Shown here in pieces: positions 16,925 through 24,991 of a stretch of 64,000 nucleotides of DNA (position 1 is the first letter of the stretch; each line of letters begins with the position of its first letter). Below the pieces are notes generated by a model. It was not told the origin of the DNA. It saw only the letters and a program-made list of their open reading frames with translations, and ran no database searches. Location: assembly GCA_026393855.1 (NCBI GenBank), contig JAPKZJ010000072.1, positions 25,561 through 89,560 on the forward strand, read 5' to 3'. This DNA is from Candidatus Aminicenantes bacterium (GTDB lineage: Bacteria; Acidobacteriota; Aminicenantia; Aminicenantales; UBA4085). Made by a program: the position numbers and the translations under genes.

Positions 16925-17611
16925 ATGCCCCTTCTCAACGACATCCCCGCGCTCGTCGACGAAAAAGCCTTCCGGCGCGCCCTGCGCGTACCCGAGGCCG
17001 GCGACGAGGCGTCGGGGGCGGCGGAAATTCTCGCGGCGGCCGTCCCCTTGCTCAAGCCGCGGGCCTATTTTCGGGACGCCTTCGTCGACGGCCGCGACGA
17101 CGGCGGCGTCGTCATCGGCGGATGCGCCTTTCGCAGCCGGGTTTTGCGCGCGCAGCTGGATTCGATCGAGAGAGTCTTCCCCTTCGTCATCACGGTCGGC
17201 GGCGAGCTGGAGGCGGCGGCCTCGCTCCAGGATGATCTCCTTCGCCAGTACGCCTTCGAGATGATCGCGGATTTGGCTCTCGATGCGGCCGGGGCCAAGC
17301 TCGAGGCGCACATCCGCCGCGTCTTCGAGACCGGGCCGCTGTCGGCCATGAGTCCCGGCTCCCTGGAGGACTGGCCGCTCGAGGAACAGCGTCCGCTTTT
17401 CGCCTTGCTCGGCGAAGCCGAAGCCAAGCTGGGCGTGCGGCTGAACGACAGCCTCCTGATGGTGCCGCGCAAATCGGTCTCGGGGATCTTCTTCGCTTCC
17501 GAGGAGTCGTTCACCTCCTGCCGGCTCTGCCCGCGGGAGCGCTGTCAAGGGCGCCGTCAGCCGTTCGATGCCGCCAAGCGCCTGGCCTTCGGCCTGGAGG
17601 ACAAGGCATGA
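16925..17611 (+). CDS. Stand-alone methionine synthase activation-domain-like protein
   Basis: A 228-aa protein resembling the SAM-binding reactivation domain of B12-dependent methionine synthase, but without the rest of MetH. It ends with a Cys cluster, SFTSCRLCPRERCQGR, as in stand-alone relatives in corrinoid-using anaerobes. The likely role is reductive reactivation of a cobalamin-bound methyltransferase, or repair of a MetH made from a separate gene. GGAG lies 7 nt before the ATG. A TATAGT at 16887-16892 could be its -10 box, divergent from the consensus promoter. The stop overlaps the next ATG, so the two genes are coupled. Assignment rests on overall pattern and the Cys tail. Confidence 0.65.
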   Translation: MPLLNDIPALVDEKAFRRALRVPEAGDEASGAAEILAAAVPLLKPRAYFRDAFVDGRDDGGVVIGGCAFRSRVLRAQLDSIERVFPFVITVGGELEAAASLQDDLLRQYAFEMIADLALDAAGAKLEAHIRRVFETGPLSAMSPGSLEDWPLEEQRPLFALLGEAEAKLGVRLNDSLLMVPRKSVSGIFFASEESFTSCRLCPRERCQGRRQPFDAAKRLAFGLEDKA

Positions 17612-18723
17612 CCCGGGCCCGGCTTGGCTTGGGGACGCGGGCGGCCCTCCTTCTTGGTGCGGTCGCGTCCATAGCCGGGATGATTTCCGCCGCGGGCTTC
17701 GGCCAGGCCGGAATCGTCGAAAGCATCACTTTTTCGAGCTCCGCCGCCGGCCTCGAAATCAAGGTTCAGGCCAAGGGTTTTTCGGACGCGTATCTGTTCA
17801 CCATCGAAGGGCCGAACCGGATCATTCTGGACGTCTATGGCGCCGCTAAAACGACGGCGGCTCCGGCCACCGCGGTCAACGCGGGCGGGGTCAGCCGGAT
17901 CCGATCGTCCCAATACGAGGCCGGCGTCGTCCGGATCGTCTTCGATGTCGCTTCGCCCTGGCCGACCTATTCCATGCGGCGGGCGGCCGACGGCTTCATC
18001 TTCCTCTTCCCGGCCGATCTGGCTGGGCCGCCGGCGCCCGACATCACGGCGCCTGTCGTTAAGCCGGCCGAGAAAAAACCGGAAGCCGTCATCGTTCCGG
18101 CGCCGATCCCGGGGCCGGAGAAGAAGCTGGAATCCCCGGCCCCCGCCCCGATCTCGAAAGCGGCTCCACCCGAGGCCGCGACCACGAAGCCGAAGGCTGT
18201 CGAAAATGCGGCGCGGCCGGAAATATCCCGGGCCGGCATTCCGATCCGTTTTCAGGCGACGGCCGGGCTGGTGTCGCTTCGGGATTCGCTGCTTGCCGCG
18301 CGCTTCGGAAACGGCCCGGGGGTTGGCGCGGAAGTTGGTCTGGGCCTTTGGCCGTTCGCGGAAGTCTGGATTCTCTTCGATCATTTCGGCGCGACGGCCC
18401 CGGATGAGATCACCGGCCAGGATCGCACCATCCGCGTCAGCGTCCCCGCGGCCGGCTTGAAATTCCGGCTGGCCCAAGGGTTCTTAAGCCCCTATGTCGC
18501 CGCTGGAGCGGGATACTTTCTTTATTCGGAAAGATCGGGTTCGCTCGAAACGAAAGCCCGGGGCTTGGGCTTTCTGGCTTCGGCGGGATTCACCCTTCAG
18601 CTCGGGCGCCACATCCTGATCGACGCTTTTGCCCGCTATGCCCGCTGTCCGCTCAATCCCGCGGGGCGGGAGTTTGACGCCGGCGGATTCCGCCTGGGCG
18701 GCGGCCTGGGCTGGCGGTTTTAA
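17608..18723 (+). CDS. AMIN-domain outer-membrane beta-barrel protein
   Basis: A 371-aa exported protein with an N-terminal signal sequence (residues 1-33). An AMIN domain follows (about 35-135: ITFSSSAAGLEIKVQAKGFS, then NRIILDVYG and VVRIVFDVA). Next come a Pro/Ala/Lys-rich linker (about 140-205) and a C-terminal beta-barrel of about 160 residues whose last residue is Phe, as expected for Bam-dependent insertion. AMIN domains localise periplasmic or outer-membrane proteins, often by contact with peptidoglycan. The protein probably anchors in the outer membrane while touching the wall. It is coupled by a 4-bp overlap to the preceding gene. Confidence 0.75.
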   Translation: MTRARLGLGTRAALLLGAVASIAGMISAAGFGQAGIVESITFSSSAAGLEIKVQAKGFSDAYLFTIEGPNRIILDVYGAAKTTAAPATAVNAGGVSRIRSSQYEAGVVRIVFDVASPWPTYSMRRAADGFIFLFPADLAGPPAPDITAPVVKPAEKKPEAVIVPAPIPGPEKKLESPAPAPISKAAPPEAATTKPKAVENAARPEISRAGIPIRFQATAGLVSLRDSLLAARFGNGPGVGAEVGLGLWPFAEVWILFDHFGATAPDEITGQDRTIRVSVPAAGLKFRLAQGFLSPYVAAGAGYFLYSERSGSLETKARGLGFLASAGFTLQLGRHILIDAFARYARCPLNPAGREFDAGGFRLGGGLGWRF

Positions 18724-18754
18724 CGAGCGAAGTGATTTGGTTTCTTATAATTGG

Positions 18755-19045
18755 CTTTCTCCCATTCTGCGTCGGGCCGTGAATCGGCTCGGTGTTTGGC
18801 CAACGGCGAAACCGCGCGGGTTTAGCCTTCCTGCGCACCTCCGCGAGGGAACCCAACGGGCGCCGAGGGATGTTTGAGCACGTGAAGATCAAACGAGAAA
18901 GAGACAGAGTGGGGGGACTATCGAGTTCGAAAGATCGAGCGTGCGGAGTTCCGCAGGCGCCGAGCGGAGAAGCGCGAGAAAGGCGTGAAAAACCCGCGCC
19001 GCCGGGCCAAATACCGAGCCGCCGGCCACGCAGAATGGAAAAAAC
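18755..19045 (+). repeat. Structured intergenic repeat, copy A
   Basis: Fills the 322-bp gap between two convergent genes. The outer arm CCATTCTGCGT (18762-18772) pairs perfectly with 19028-19038. An inner arm, from TTTGGCC at 18795 through GCGCGGGTTT to GCC at 18826, pairs with 18982-19011, leaving a small AAACC bulge. The apical part carries the shared centre TGTTTGAGCACG at 18871-18882, whose GTTTGA can pair with TCAAAC just downstream, and GGAGTTCCGC followed by AGGCGCCGAGCGG. Orientation is defined by GTTTGAGCACG. No coding function is evident. Confidence 0.85.
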
Positions 19046-21793
19046 TTATCGTTTTACCGTAATCAGGTTCCGCTTGCGCAATTCCTCCACCGCCGGCTTC
19101 CAGCCCCCCGGCGCAGCCCATAAATAATAAGAAAAGTACCGCCGCGTTTTCTGAAAGATGGGCACCCAGGGTTGGAACTCGGCGTAATAGTGGTTCGATT
19201 CGCCGTTGGAGGGGTGGTTCATCCACATGTGCAGGAATTCGGGCTCATCGACCGGGAAGGCGCCGACGAAGGCGAGGTCCTCGGTTTCGTCGTAGCCGGC
19301 GTTCCAGCCTTCCACGGGATAGAGCACTCGGCCGAAATACTCCTCGGGCCGCATCCGGAATTCCGAGAGGCCGCCCTTTTCCGGCACGACGAAGAGGTCC
19401 TCGAGCCAATGCCGCTGGCCGAGCTCCAGGATCGGCTGCGGTCCGAGCATGTTGAGCTCGGGGTTGACGAAGTCCATGGCGAAGCGGACCTCAAGGAGCG
19501 GCGAGTCGCCGTAGAGGGTGAAGATCTTCTCCATGCGGTTGCCGAAATAGTCAGCTGTCATCCGGACACGCACGAACGTCCCTTCGGACCGGACGATCTC
19601 GGCCTCATAGACCTTGTGGGTTTCGATGCTGGCTTGGCCCAGGAAATCCTCGAACCCGCCGTAGGGATAGAAGCCGCGCTCGCGGAACGGCCGCCGGTCG
19701 GTGCTCGTTTCCTTCTCCGGCCAGAGCTTGAAGAGGACGTTGTCGCCCTTGGCCTTGATGGTGTATTCGATGACCCGCGCCCCCGTCGTCAGCAGGACGG
19801 CCTTGATGCGCGAGTTCTCCAGCCGGTATTCCATAATCCCGTCGCCGTTCAAGTCGACGGGCGTGCAGACGGCCCGGCCGGCTGCCGCTTCGACGCCGAT
19901 CCGGCTCTTCGATTCGGCGCCCAGGGCCGTGACGACGGCTTCATAGCCGCCGGGAGGGAGGGTCAGCGCGACCTGCGTCTCGCTCCAGCCGCCCGCCGGG
20001 ATGGTCGCTCGGACCTCGCGCTCGAAGACTTTTTTCCGATCTCCGACGCGGTAAACCGCCACCCGGAAGGGGACCTCGGCCGCATCGGAGAAATTGTGGA
20101 TGGCCACCGGCAGATCGACAGCCGGCGCTTGGCCGTAGAGCAGCGACGGCAGGGAGACCGCGGGCGGAAGATCGAGGATGGCCAGGGTTCGTTTTCTCCC
20201 CCCAGGCCAGGCGAATTCGACCAGGACGGGATTGGTCCGTCCCATCGCGTCTTGGCTCAAGGTTAGGCGGAAGCTCTCCATGGCCGGAGGGCCTGGGGCG
20301 AGGGTCGCTTCCCGATTCGCGCTTCCGACGACCGAGAGCTCCGGGCCCGTGCGGACCGAGAGCTTTCCGGCCAGGGCCTCCGGTCCTTCATTCGCCAGCC
20401 GGACCGTCAGGGTCCGGCCCTGGACTTCGGCCGCGAGCTGGACGGCGTCCCCGAAAGCGTCCTCCAAATAAGCCCGGTCGAGCCAAAGCATTTGCAGGGC
20501 GGATCGGAAGAGCCGCGGGCCCATCATCTTGCCCAGCGGCAGAATCCCGACCTCGCGCCGCTCGAGAATTGCCTTCCACATGGTTTCCCGGTTGAACGGC
20601 TCGCCCTTGGGTGTCAAGAGGACCATGGCGGCGGGGGCGTCCTCGCGGATCATCCCCGTCTGCAGGATAAAGGGCGTGTTCTCCTCGTCGGCCTGCCTCT
20701 TGTTGCCTTCGATGGCGATGACCCCGTCGTAGGCGAAGCGATCGCATTCGGGGGCGAAGAGGGGACGGAAAAGATATCCCCCGCGCTCCTTGACGAACTT
20801 GATCCATTCCTCCTCGGTCGGCATGTCCTGGATCATGAGGCCGTCCCAGCTTCGCAAGCCGTAGGCGATCGTCCCCAGGCTGTGGGTGGCCTTGCCCGTG
20901 CCGACGTCCGTGACGACGTCCAGGCCGATCTTGCCCAGCCATTCGGGAAGCTGGGGCTGGAGAAGAAAGTCCATATAGCCATTGAAAGTGAACCAATCGT
21001 TGCCTTGGTTCAGCCCCTTGGCGATGACTTCGAGCGGGTGGCCGGGGAAGCAGGTCACGCTGTGGAGGAGCGTGCCCGTCCCGAACCAGCCGCGGTGAAG
21101 GCCGTAGCGGGCGGTGACGTCGGCGGTGTCCGTGAGGAGCGAGGCGAACCGGGCTCGATCCTCAGGCTTGTCCGAGAGGACGACGAAAAGCCGCCGGGCC
21201 CCGTCCCGCAGAACGAAGGCGCTGAGGGGGGAATAGTCCTTGGCCCTTGACTGATGCCCCGCGCGGGGACTTTGCGGACCGGCCATCGCCGCCAGCCGGC
21301 GTCCGGCTTCGGACCCGAACGGCGAGAAGACGAGAAGCGGCCGGTCGGAATCGGCCAGGGCCGTATCGACCGCGGCCGGGGCGGGATCTTCGAGCCTCCG
21401 GACCGGCGCCGCCAGATACTCCGCCATGAAGCCTTCTTCCATTTCCAAGCCGGGGAGCCCCAGCTCTTCCGCCGTGTCGCGCTTGGCCTGGGCGACGGCG
21501 GCCTCGACGTCGAGGGTGCTCATCTGGAACAGATTGCCGTACTGGTTCCAAACCCACGCCAGATCATGCCAATAATTGGTATATCCGCTGAACGCGCCCG
21601 CGGTTCGAATGAGGGGAGACGGCGCCGTTCCTGCCGATGGCGCGGCCCGCTTGAAGCGGCCCAACGGCCCTTCGGCTTGCGTCTTTTCCGCGGTTGCGGC
21701 CCGAAGGCCCGAGGCCGCGATCCCCAAGGCCAAGACTGACAACGCGACGACAAGTCCTGAAGCGCGTCTGCGGGGGCGGTCGAAATTGGGCAT
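19046..21793 (-). CDS. Large secreted protein, function unknown
   Basis: A 915-aa protein starting at the ATG at 21793, preceded by GGGAGGGAT; an upstream in-frame ATG lacks a ribosome site. A signal peptide covers about residues 1-33 (LVVALSVLALGIAASGLRAA). The N-terminal half contains a PLLVFSPFGSEAGRRLAAMA region. The C-terminal 270 residues (VDLNGDGIMEYRLENSRIKA and on) look like an all-beta domain resembling galactose-mutarotase or sugar-lyase beta-sandwiches, with DFVNPEL and MWMNHPSNGESNHYYAEF blocks. I cannot name a family. A carbohydrate-active or cell-surface role is plausible from context. Confidence 0.7.
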   Translation of the reverse strand: MPNFDRPRRRASGLVVALSVLALGIAASGLRAATAEKTQAEGPLGRFKRAAPSAGTAPSPLIRTAGAFSGYTNYWHDLAWVWNQYGNLFQMSTLDVEAAVAQAKRDTAEELGLPGLEMEEGFMAEYLAAPVRRLEDPAPAAVDTALADSDRPLLVFSPFGSEAGRRLAAMAGPQSPRAGHQSRAKDYSPLSAFVLRDGARRLFVVLSDKPEDRARFASLLTDTADVTARYGLHRGWFGTGTLLHSVTCFPGHPLEVIAKGLNQGNDWFTFNGYMDFLLQPQLPEWLGKIGLDVVTDVGTGKATHSLGTIAYGLRSWDGLMIQDMPTEEEWIKFVKERGGYLFRPLFAPECDRFAYDGVIAIEGNKRQADEENTPFILQTGMIREDAPAAMVLLTPKGEPFNRETMWKAILERREVGILPLGKMMGPRLFRSALQMLWLDRAYLEDAFGDAVQLAAEVQGRTLTVRLANEGPEALAGKLSVRTGPELSVVGSANREATLAPGPPAMESFRLTLSQDAMGRTNPVLVEFAWPGGRKRTLAILDLPPAVSLPSLLYGQAPAVDLPVAIHNFSDAAEVPFRVAVYRVGDRKKVFEREVRATIPAGGWSETQVALTLPPGGYEAVVTALGAESKSRIGVEAAAGRAVCTPVDLNGDGIMEYRLENSRIKAVLLTTGARVIEYTIKAKGDNVLFKLWPEKETSTDRRPFRERGFYPYGGFEDFLGQASIETHKVYEAEIVRSEGTFVRVRMTADYFGNRMEKIFTLYGDSPLLEVRFAMDFVNPELNMLGPQPILELGQRHWLEDLFVVPEKGGLSEFRMRPEEYFGRVLYPVEGWNAGYDETEDLAFVGAFPVDEPEFLHMWMNHPSNGESNHYYAEFQPWVPIFQKTRRYFSYYLWAAPGGWKPAVEELRKRNLITVKR

Positions 21794-21877
21794 GGAGGAT
21801 CCCTCCCGATGGATTTCGTTCCGGCCCATTCTATCAGATTCCCGGAGCTTCCGGAGAGGGCCGGTCCCGGGCCGGAA

Positions 21878-21906
21878 TTGCGGCGCCGGCGTGGCTCGGC
21901 TACAAT
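21878..21906 (+). promoter_or_regulatory. Promoter of the DUF72 gene
   Basis: TTGCGG (21878-21883), a 17-bp spacer and TACAAT (21901-21906). Transcription would start near 21913, leaving about 57 nt before the ATG at 21970. The FAD oxidoreductase promoter on the other strand uses the same pair of boxes. Confidence 0.55.
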
Positions 21907-21969
21907 GATTCCCTGAGTGAGAATTTCCCGTCCGCCGAGCGTCTGGATTAAATGAGGAGGGATGGGACG

Positions 21970-22902
21970 ATGGCCAGCGAGCTGATAAACCTCGAGATTC
22001 CGCGGCGCTTCCGACCCTGGCTCCGGATCGGGACCTGTTCCTGGAAGTACGATTCCTGGAAGGGCCTCATCTACGACTCGGAGAAAACTTATAAGGCCCA
22101 GGACTACCTTCCCGACTACGCCAAGCGCCTGGGCTCGGTGGAGGTCGACCAGTGGTTCTGGAGCCTGTTCCCGGCCGGCATCCGCCTGCCCGAACCGCGC
22201 GACGTCCGCCGCTACGCCGAGGCCGTCCCGGACGATTTCGTCTTTACCGTCAAGGCGCCTAATGCCCTGACCCTGACCCATTTCTACGCCAAGCTGGACG
22301 GAGCCGATAAGGCTTTCGCCGGCCGGCCCAACAGCTCTTTCCTGAAGATCGACCTGCTCGAACGGTTCCTCGACCGGTTGGCTCCCTTCGGCAAAAAGCT
22401 GGGGCCGATCATGTTCCAATTCGAATACCTGAACCGGCAGAAGATGCCGAACCGCGACGCTTTCCTGGAGGCGATGGGCGGATTTCTGGACAAAGCCCCC
22501 AAGGGCTTCGCCTATGCCCTCGAAACCCGCAACCCGAATTACTTGGGCCCGGAGCTTTTCGACTTTCTCAAGGGTCGCTCCATCGGGTTCGTCTACCTGG
22601 ACGGATATTACATGCCGCCGATCGGGGGCATCTTCGAGGCCCACCATCCCCGGACTGCGCCGTTCAATGTGGTTCGCCTGCACGGCGGCGACCGGGGCGA
22701 GATCGAGAAGGAGACGGGCGAAGTCTGGAACAAGATCGTAGCTCCCAAGCCCGAAGCGTTGAAAGCCGCGGCGGCGATCACGGTTGAGAACATCCGTCAT
22801 AAAATCGTCACGCACCTCAACGTCAACAATCATTTCGAGGGCAGCGCGCCCCTGACGATCGTCCGCTTCCTCGATGAGCTGAAAAAAGCGACGGCGGGCT
22901 GA
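21970..22902 (+). CDS. DUF72 (YecE-like) protein
   Basis: A 310-aa TIM-barrel protein. The family opening IGTCSWKYDSWKGLIY, then EVDQWFWSLF, the DDFVFTVKAPNALTLTHFY strand and FAYALETRNPNYL are typical DUF72 blocks. The biochemical function of the family is not established; structural similarity to TIM-barrel nucleases or isomerases has been suggested. I choose the ATG at 21970, 8 nt after GGAGGG, over the ATG at 21952, which lies before that ribosome site. It is a single-gene unit that ends at repeat copy E. Confidence 0.88.
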   Translation: MASELINLEIPRRFRPWLRIGTCSWKYDSWKGLIYDSEKTYKAQDYLPDYAKRLGSVEVDQWFWSLFPAGIRLPEPRDVRRYAEAVPDDFVFTVKAPNALTLTHFYAKLDGADKAFAGRPNSSFLKIDLLERFLDRLAPFGKKLGPIMFQFEYLNRQKMPNRDAFLEAMGGFLDKAPKGFAYALETRNPNYLGPELFDFLKGRSIGFVYLDGYYMPPIGGIFEAHHPRTAPFNVVRLHGGDRGEIEKETGEVWNKIVAPKPEALKAAAAITVENIRHKIVTHLNVNNHFEGSAPLTIVRFLDELKKATAG

Positions 22903-22911
22903 TTCAGATTC

Positions 22912-23160
22912 TTGGCCCAATTCCGGGAAGGGCGGCCCGGAGTACCGGCCCGGCAACGCTTTGCGTAGTCCTCGCCAGGACGAATTCCTATTCGGTCCTC
23001 GCGAGAGCGGCTTCGGGCTCTAGCGATTTCGTCGTTGGCCGATCTTGCTGCGTTGTTCCCTCGCCACGATCCCGGCAGTAGAAGGAGCCGATCACGCTGC
23101 ATGATACCGTTGCCCCCAACGGCACACCCCGAACTGATTGGCCTCCCCGGAATTTGGCGA
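22912..23160 (-). repeat. Structured intergenic repeat, copy E (rearranged)
   Basis: Occupies most of the 318-bp gap between convergent genes. The outer arms AATTCCGGG (22919-22927) and 23146-23154 are complementary, and the match extends outward imperfectly. Inside, GCGATTTCGTCGTTGGCCGA (23023-23042) is the inner-arm sequence of the other copies, but it lies mid-element, and the GTTTGAGCACG centre is missing. The block around 22951-23020 (CTCGCCAGGACG, then GTCCTCGCGAG, GCGGCTTCGGGCTC) is shared with the outer part of copy D. It appears to be a truncated or shuffled member. A T-run at 23167-23173 follows the right arm. Confidence 0.65.
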
Positions 23161-23220
23161 AGATCCTTTTTTTAGGCCCGGCGCGGGCGCAAAGCGAGCG
23201 CGGCCGCGGCCGTAAAACGC

Positions 23221-24849
23221 TCACCACGTCTTCATGATCTCGGCAAAGCACTGCAAGCCGCTCGGGACGACGGCGGCGTATCCGCCGCCGGGGCTCGTCC
23301 AAGCGCCTGCAAGATAAAGGTTTTTGATCGGGGTCTTCGGAGCCATGCGCTGGGGCCCCGAATTGCCGACGGTCTGGTCCCAGCCGTAGATCGCGCCGCG
23401 ATAATTGCCCGTATAGCGGACGTTGGTCAGCGGGGTGGCGATTTCCTTGACCTCGACGGCGCCCCGCAGTCCCGGCAGGAGAGTCCGCTCGACGGCTTCG
23501 ATCATGATGTCCGCCAGGCGGTTTTTCTCGGCCCGGTAGGCGTCCTTCCGCCCGGCGAAATAATCGGCTTCGTACTTCAGCCATGGGTCGTAGCCTTGCA
23601 GGGTCATGATCGAAAGGGTGTTCTTGCCCGCCGGCGAGTAATCCGGGAAAAGATTGTCGTAGAGAGTCAGGCCGAAGCCATTGGCGACATCGCCCCGGAC
23701 GCAGGCCGCGTAATCGGACTCGATGTCGTAGCCGGAATTCTTGAAGATCTCCGTGTCTTTGATCCCGGTTTCCTTGATCAAGTTCTTTTTGAGGCCGAGA
23801 AAGACCTGAAAAGTGGACAGACTCGGCGTCATCTTGTCCATCCGGGCCAGGTAATCCGCGGGGCGCTCGGCGGGCGGCACCATCTTATGGAACAGGTCGT
23901 AGGCGTTGGCGTTGGAGACGACGACCCGGGCCCGATACTCCCGCCCGTCGACGGTCTTGACGCCTTCCGCGGCCTTGTCCCGGACGAGAATCGATTCGAC
24001 CGGAGAGGACAGCTGGACCGTGCCGCCGCGATCGGCGATGAACTTGGCCAGGGCGTTGCTGATGGCCTGGGATTTGCCGTGCGGGTAGTACCCGCCCTGG
24101 GTCAGGTAGCCGATGGTGGGCAGGGCGTAATAGAACGAGGACAGCTTGGACGGCGGAAGGCCGTAGTAGCCCCAGAGCGAAGAGACGAGCCCCTTGAGCT
24201 TGGGGTTCTTGACCCGGACGTCGACGAGCGTGCTCCACGGCTTGCCGAACGCCTTCATCAGGTGGGGAAAGAGCTTGGGGTACTCGGAAAAGGGGGGGGG
24301 AGCGGAAGCGGCGGACAATGCGTTGATGTCGCCGGCAATTCCCGTCATGTCATCGAACAGGGCTTGAATGCCCTCTTTTTCTTCAGGAAATCGATCCGTC
24401 AGCAGCTTGATATAGCCGGGGACGTCGCGGGCCGGAACGCGAATGTCGTCGTCCGGGTAGATGGCCCGGTAGATGTTGGGGTGCGGCGCGAAGGCGACGT
24501 CCTTGATCTCCGGAAAGCCCGGGATAAGGTTGTGCACGCCGTCCCGTTCGCCCACCGTCGTGGAGTGCAGGGAGGCGTCGAAAACAAACCCGCCCGGCCG
24601 CTTGAACGTCGTCGCATAGCCGCCCGGCTTGGAGTGCTTCTCCAGGACGAGCACTTTGAAGCCCTGGCGGGCGAAAGCTGCGCCGCAGCTCAACCCGCCC
24701 AGCCCGGCGCCGATGACGATCGCGTCGTAGGCGCCGCCCGCTTGCGGGCCCCGGCCTCTGGGAAAAGCCGTCCAGTCCCTTCCGGCCAGGGGGATTCCGG
24801 CCAGGACGGTCTTTAAAAAATCGCGGCGATCGAGCCGATTGGGGGTCAT
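23221..24849 (-). CDS. Tat-exported FAD-dependent oxidoreductase (phytoene desaturase / RetSat-like)
   Basis: A 542-aa flavoprotein. The N-terminus has a twin-arginine signal (RRDFLKTVLAGIPLAG), predicting folded export. The Rossmann FAD-binding motif is VIGAGLGGLSCG near residue 46, followed by VLVLEKHSKPGGYATTFKR. The C-terminus has LYLAGAWTSPGGGYAAVVPS, the second FAD-contacting block of the phytoene desaturase, carotenoid isomerase and retinol saturase superfamily. It probably oxidises, reduces or isomerises a polyunsaturated or lipid substrate at the periplasmic side. The exact substrate is unknown. Confidence 0.85.
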   Translation of the reverse strand: MTPNRLDRRDFLKTVLAGIPLAGRDWTAFPRGRGPQAGGAYDAIVIGAGLGGLSCGAAFARQGFKVLVLEKHSKPGGYATTFKRPGGFVFDASLHSTTVGERDGVHNLIPGFPEIKDVAFAPHPNIYRAIYPDDDIRVPARDVPGYIKLLTDRFPEEKEGIQALFDDMTGIAGDINALSAASAPPPFSEYPKLFPHLMKAFGKPWSTLVDVRVKNPKLKGLVSSLWGYYGLPPSKLSSFYYALPTIGYLTQGGYYPHGKSQAISNALAKFIADRGGTVQLSSPVESILVRDKAAEGVKTVDGREYRARVVVSNANAYDLFHKMVPPAERPADYLARMDKMTPSLSTFQVFLGLKKNLIKETGIKDTEIFKNSGYDIESDYAACVRGDVANGFGLTLYDNLFPDYSPAGKNTLSIMTLQGYDPWLKYEADYFAGRKDAYRAEKNRLADIMIEAVERTLLPGLRGAVEVKEIATPLTNVRYTGNYRGAIYGWDQTVGNSGPQRMAPKTPIKNLYLAGAWTSPGGGYAAVVPSGLQCFAEIMKTW

Positions 24850-24874
24850 GGGATGAATACTCCTTGGCCGTTTG

Positions 24875-24904
24875 ATTGTATGCCCAATTCCCGACGGTCC
24901 GCAA
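24875..24904 (-). promoter_or_regulatory. Promoter of the FAD oxidoreductase gene
   Basis: On the minus strand TTGCGG (24904-24899) and TACAAT (24880-24875) with an 18-bp spacer. An AAGGAG ribosome site lies between the expected start point and the ATG at 24849. Confidence 0.5.
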
Positions 24905-24934
24905 GCGGGGCGACGCCCCCCGGGCGGTCGAACC

Positions 24935-24963
24935 TTGACAGCCGGCGGAGGGGCGTGTAAAAA
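24935..24963 (+). promoter_or_regulatory. Consensus promoter of gatE-gatD
   Basis: A perfect TTGACA (24935-24940), 17 bp, then TAAAAA (24958-24963). Transcription should begin near 24970, leaving a leader of about 22 nt that contains AAGGA 9 nt before the gatE ATG. Confidence 0.7.
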
Positions 24964-24991
24964 GGTCTTTCGCGGCCAAGGACGCGACTAC

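Noticed and set aside
18755..19045. Repeat copies as ordinary intrinsic terminators
   Set aside because: The stems enclose hundreds of bases, and consistent T-runs on the transcribed side are missing, unlike the clear terminator at 49588-49647.
18792..19127. Small basic open frames inside the repeats with similar translations (FGQRRNRAG, PNGRRG and FEH pieces), e.g. also 28345-28575 on the minus strand
   Set aside because: The shared reading is not kept in other copies: copy C stops right after the FEH part, copies D and H need frame changes or contain stops, and there is no ribosome site. The similarity follows from conserved nucleotides, so I treat the element as non-coding.
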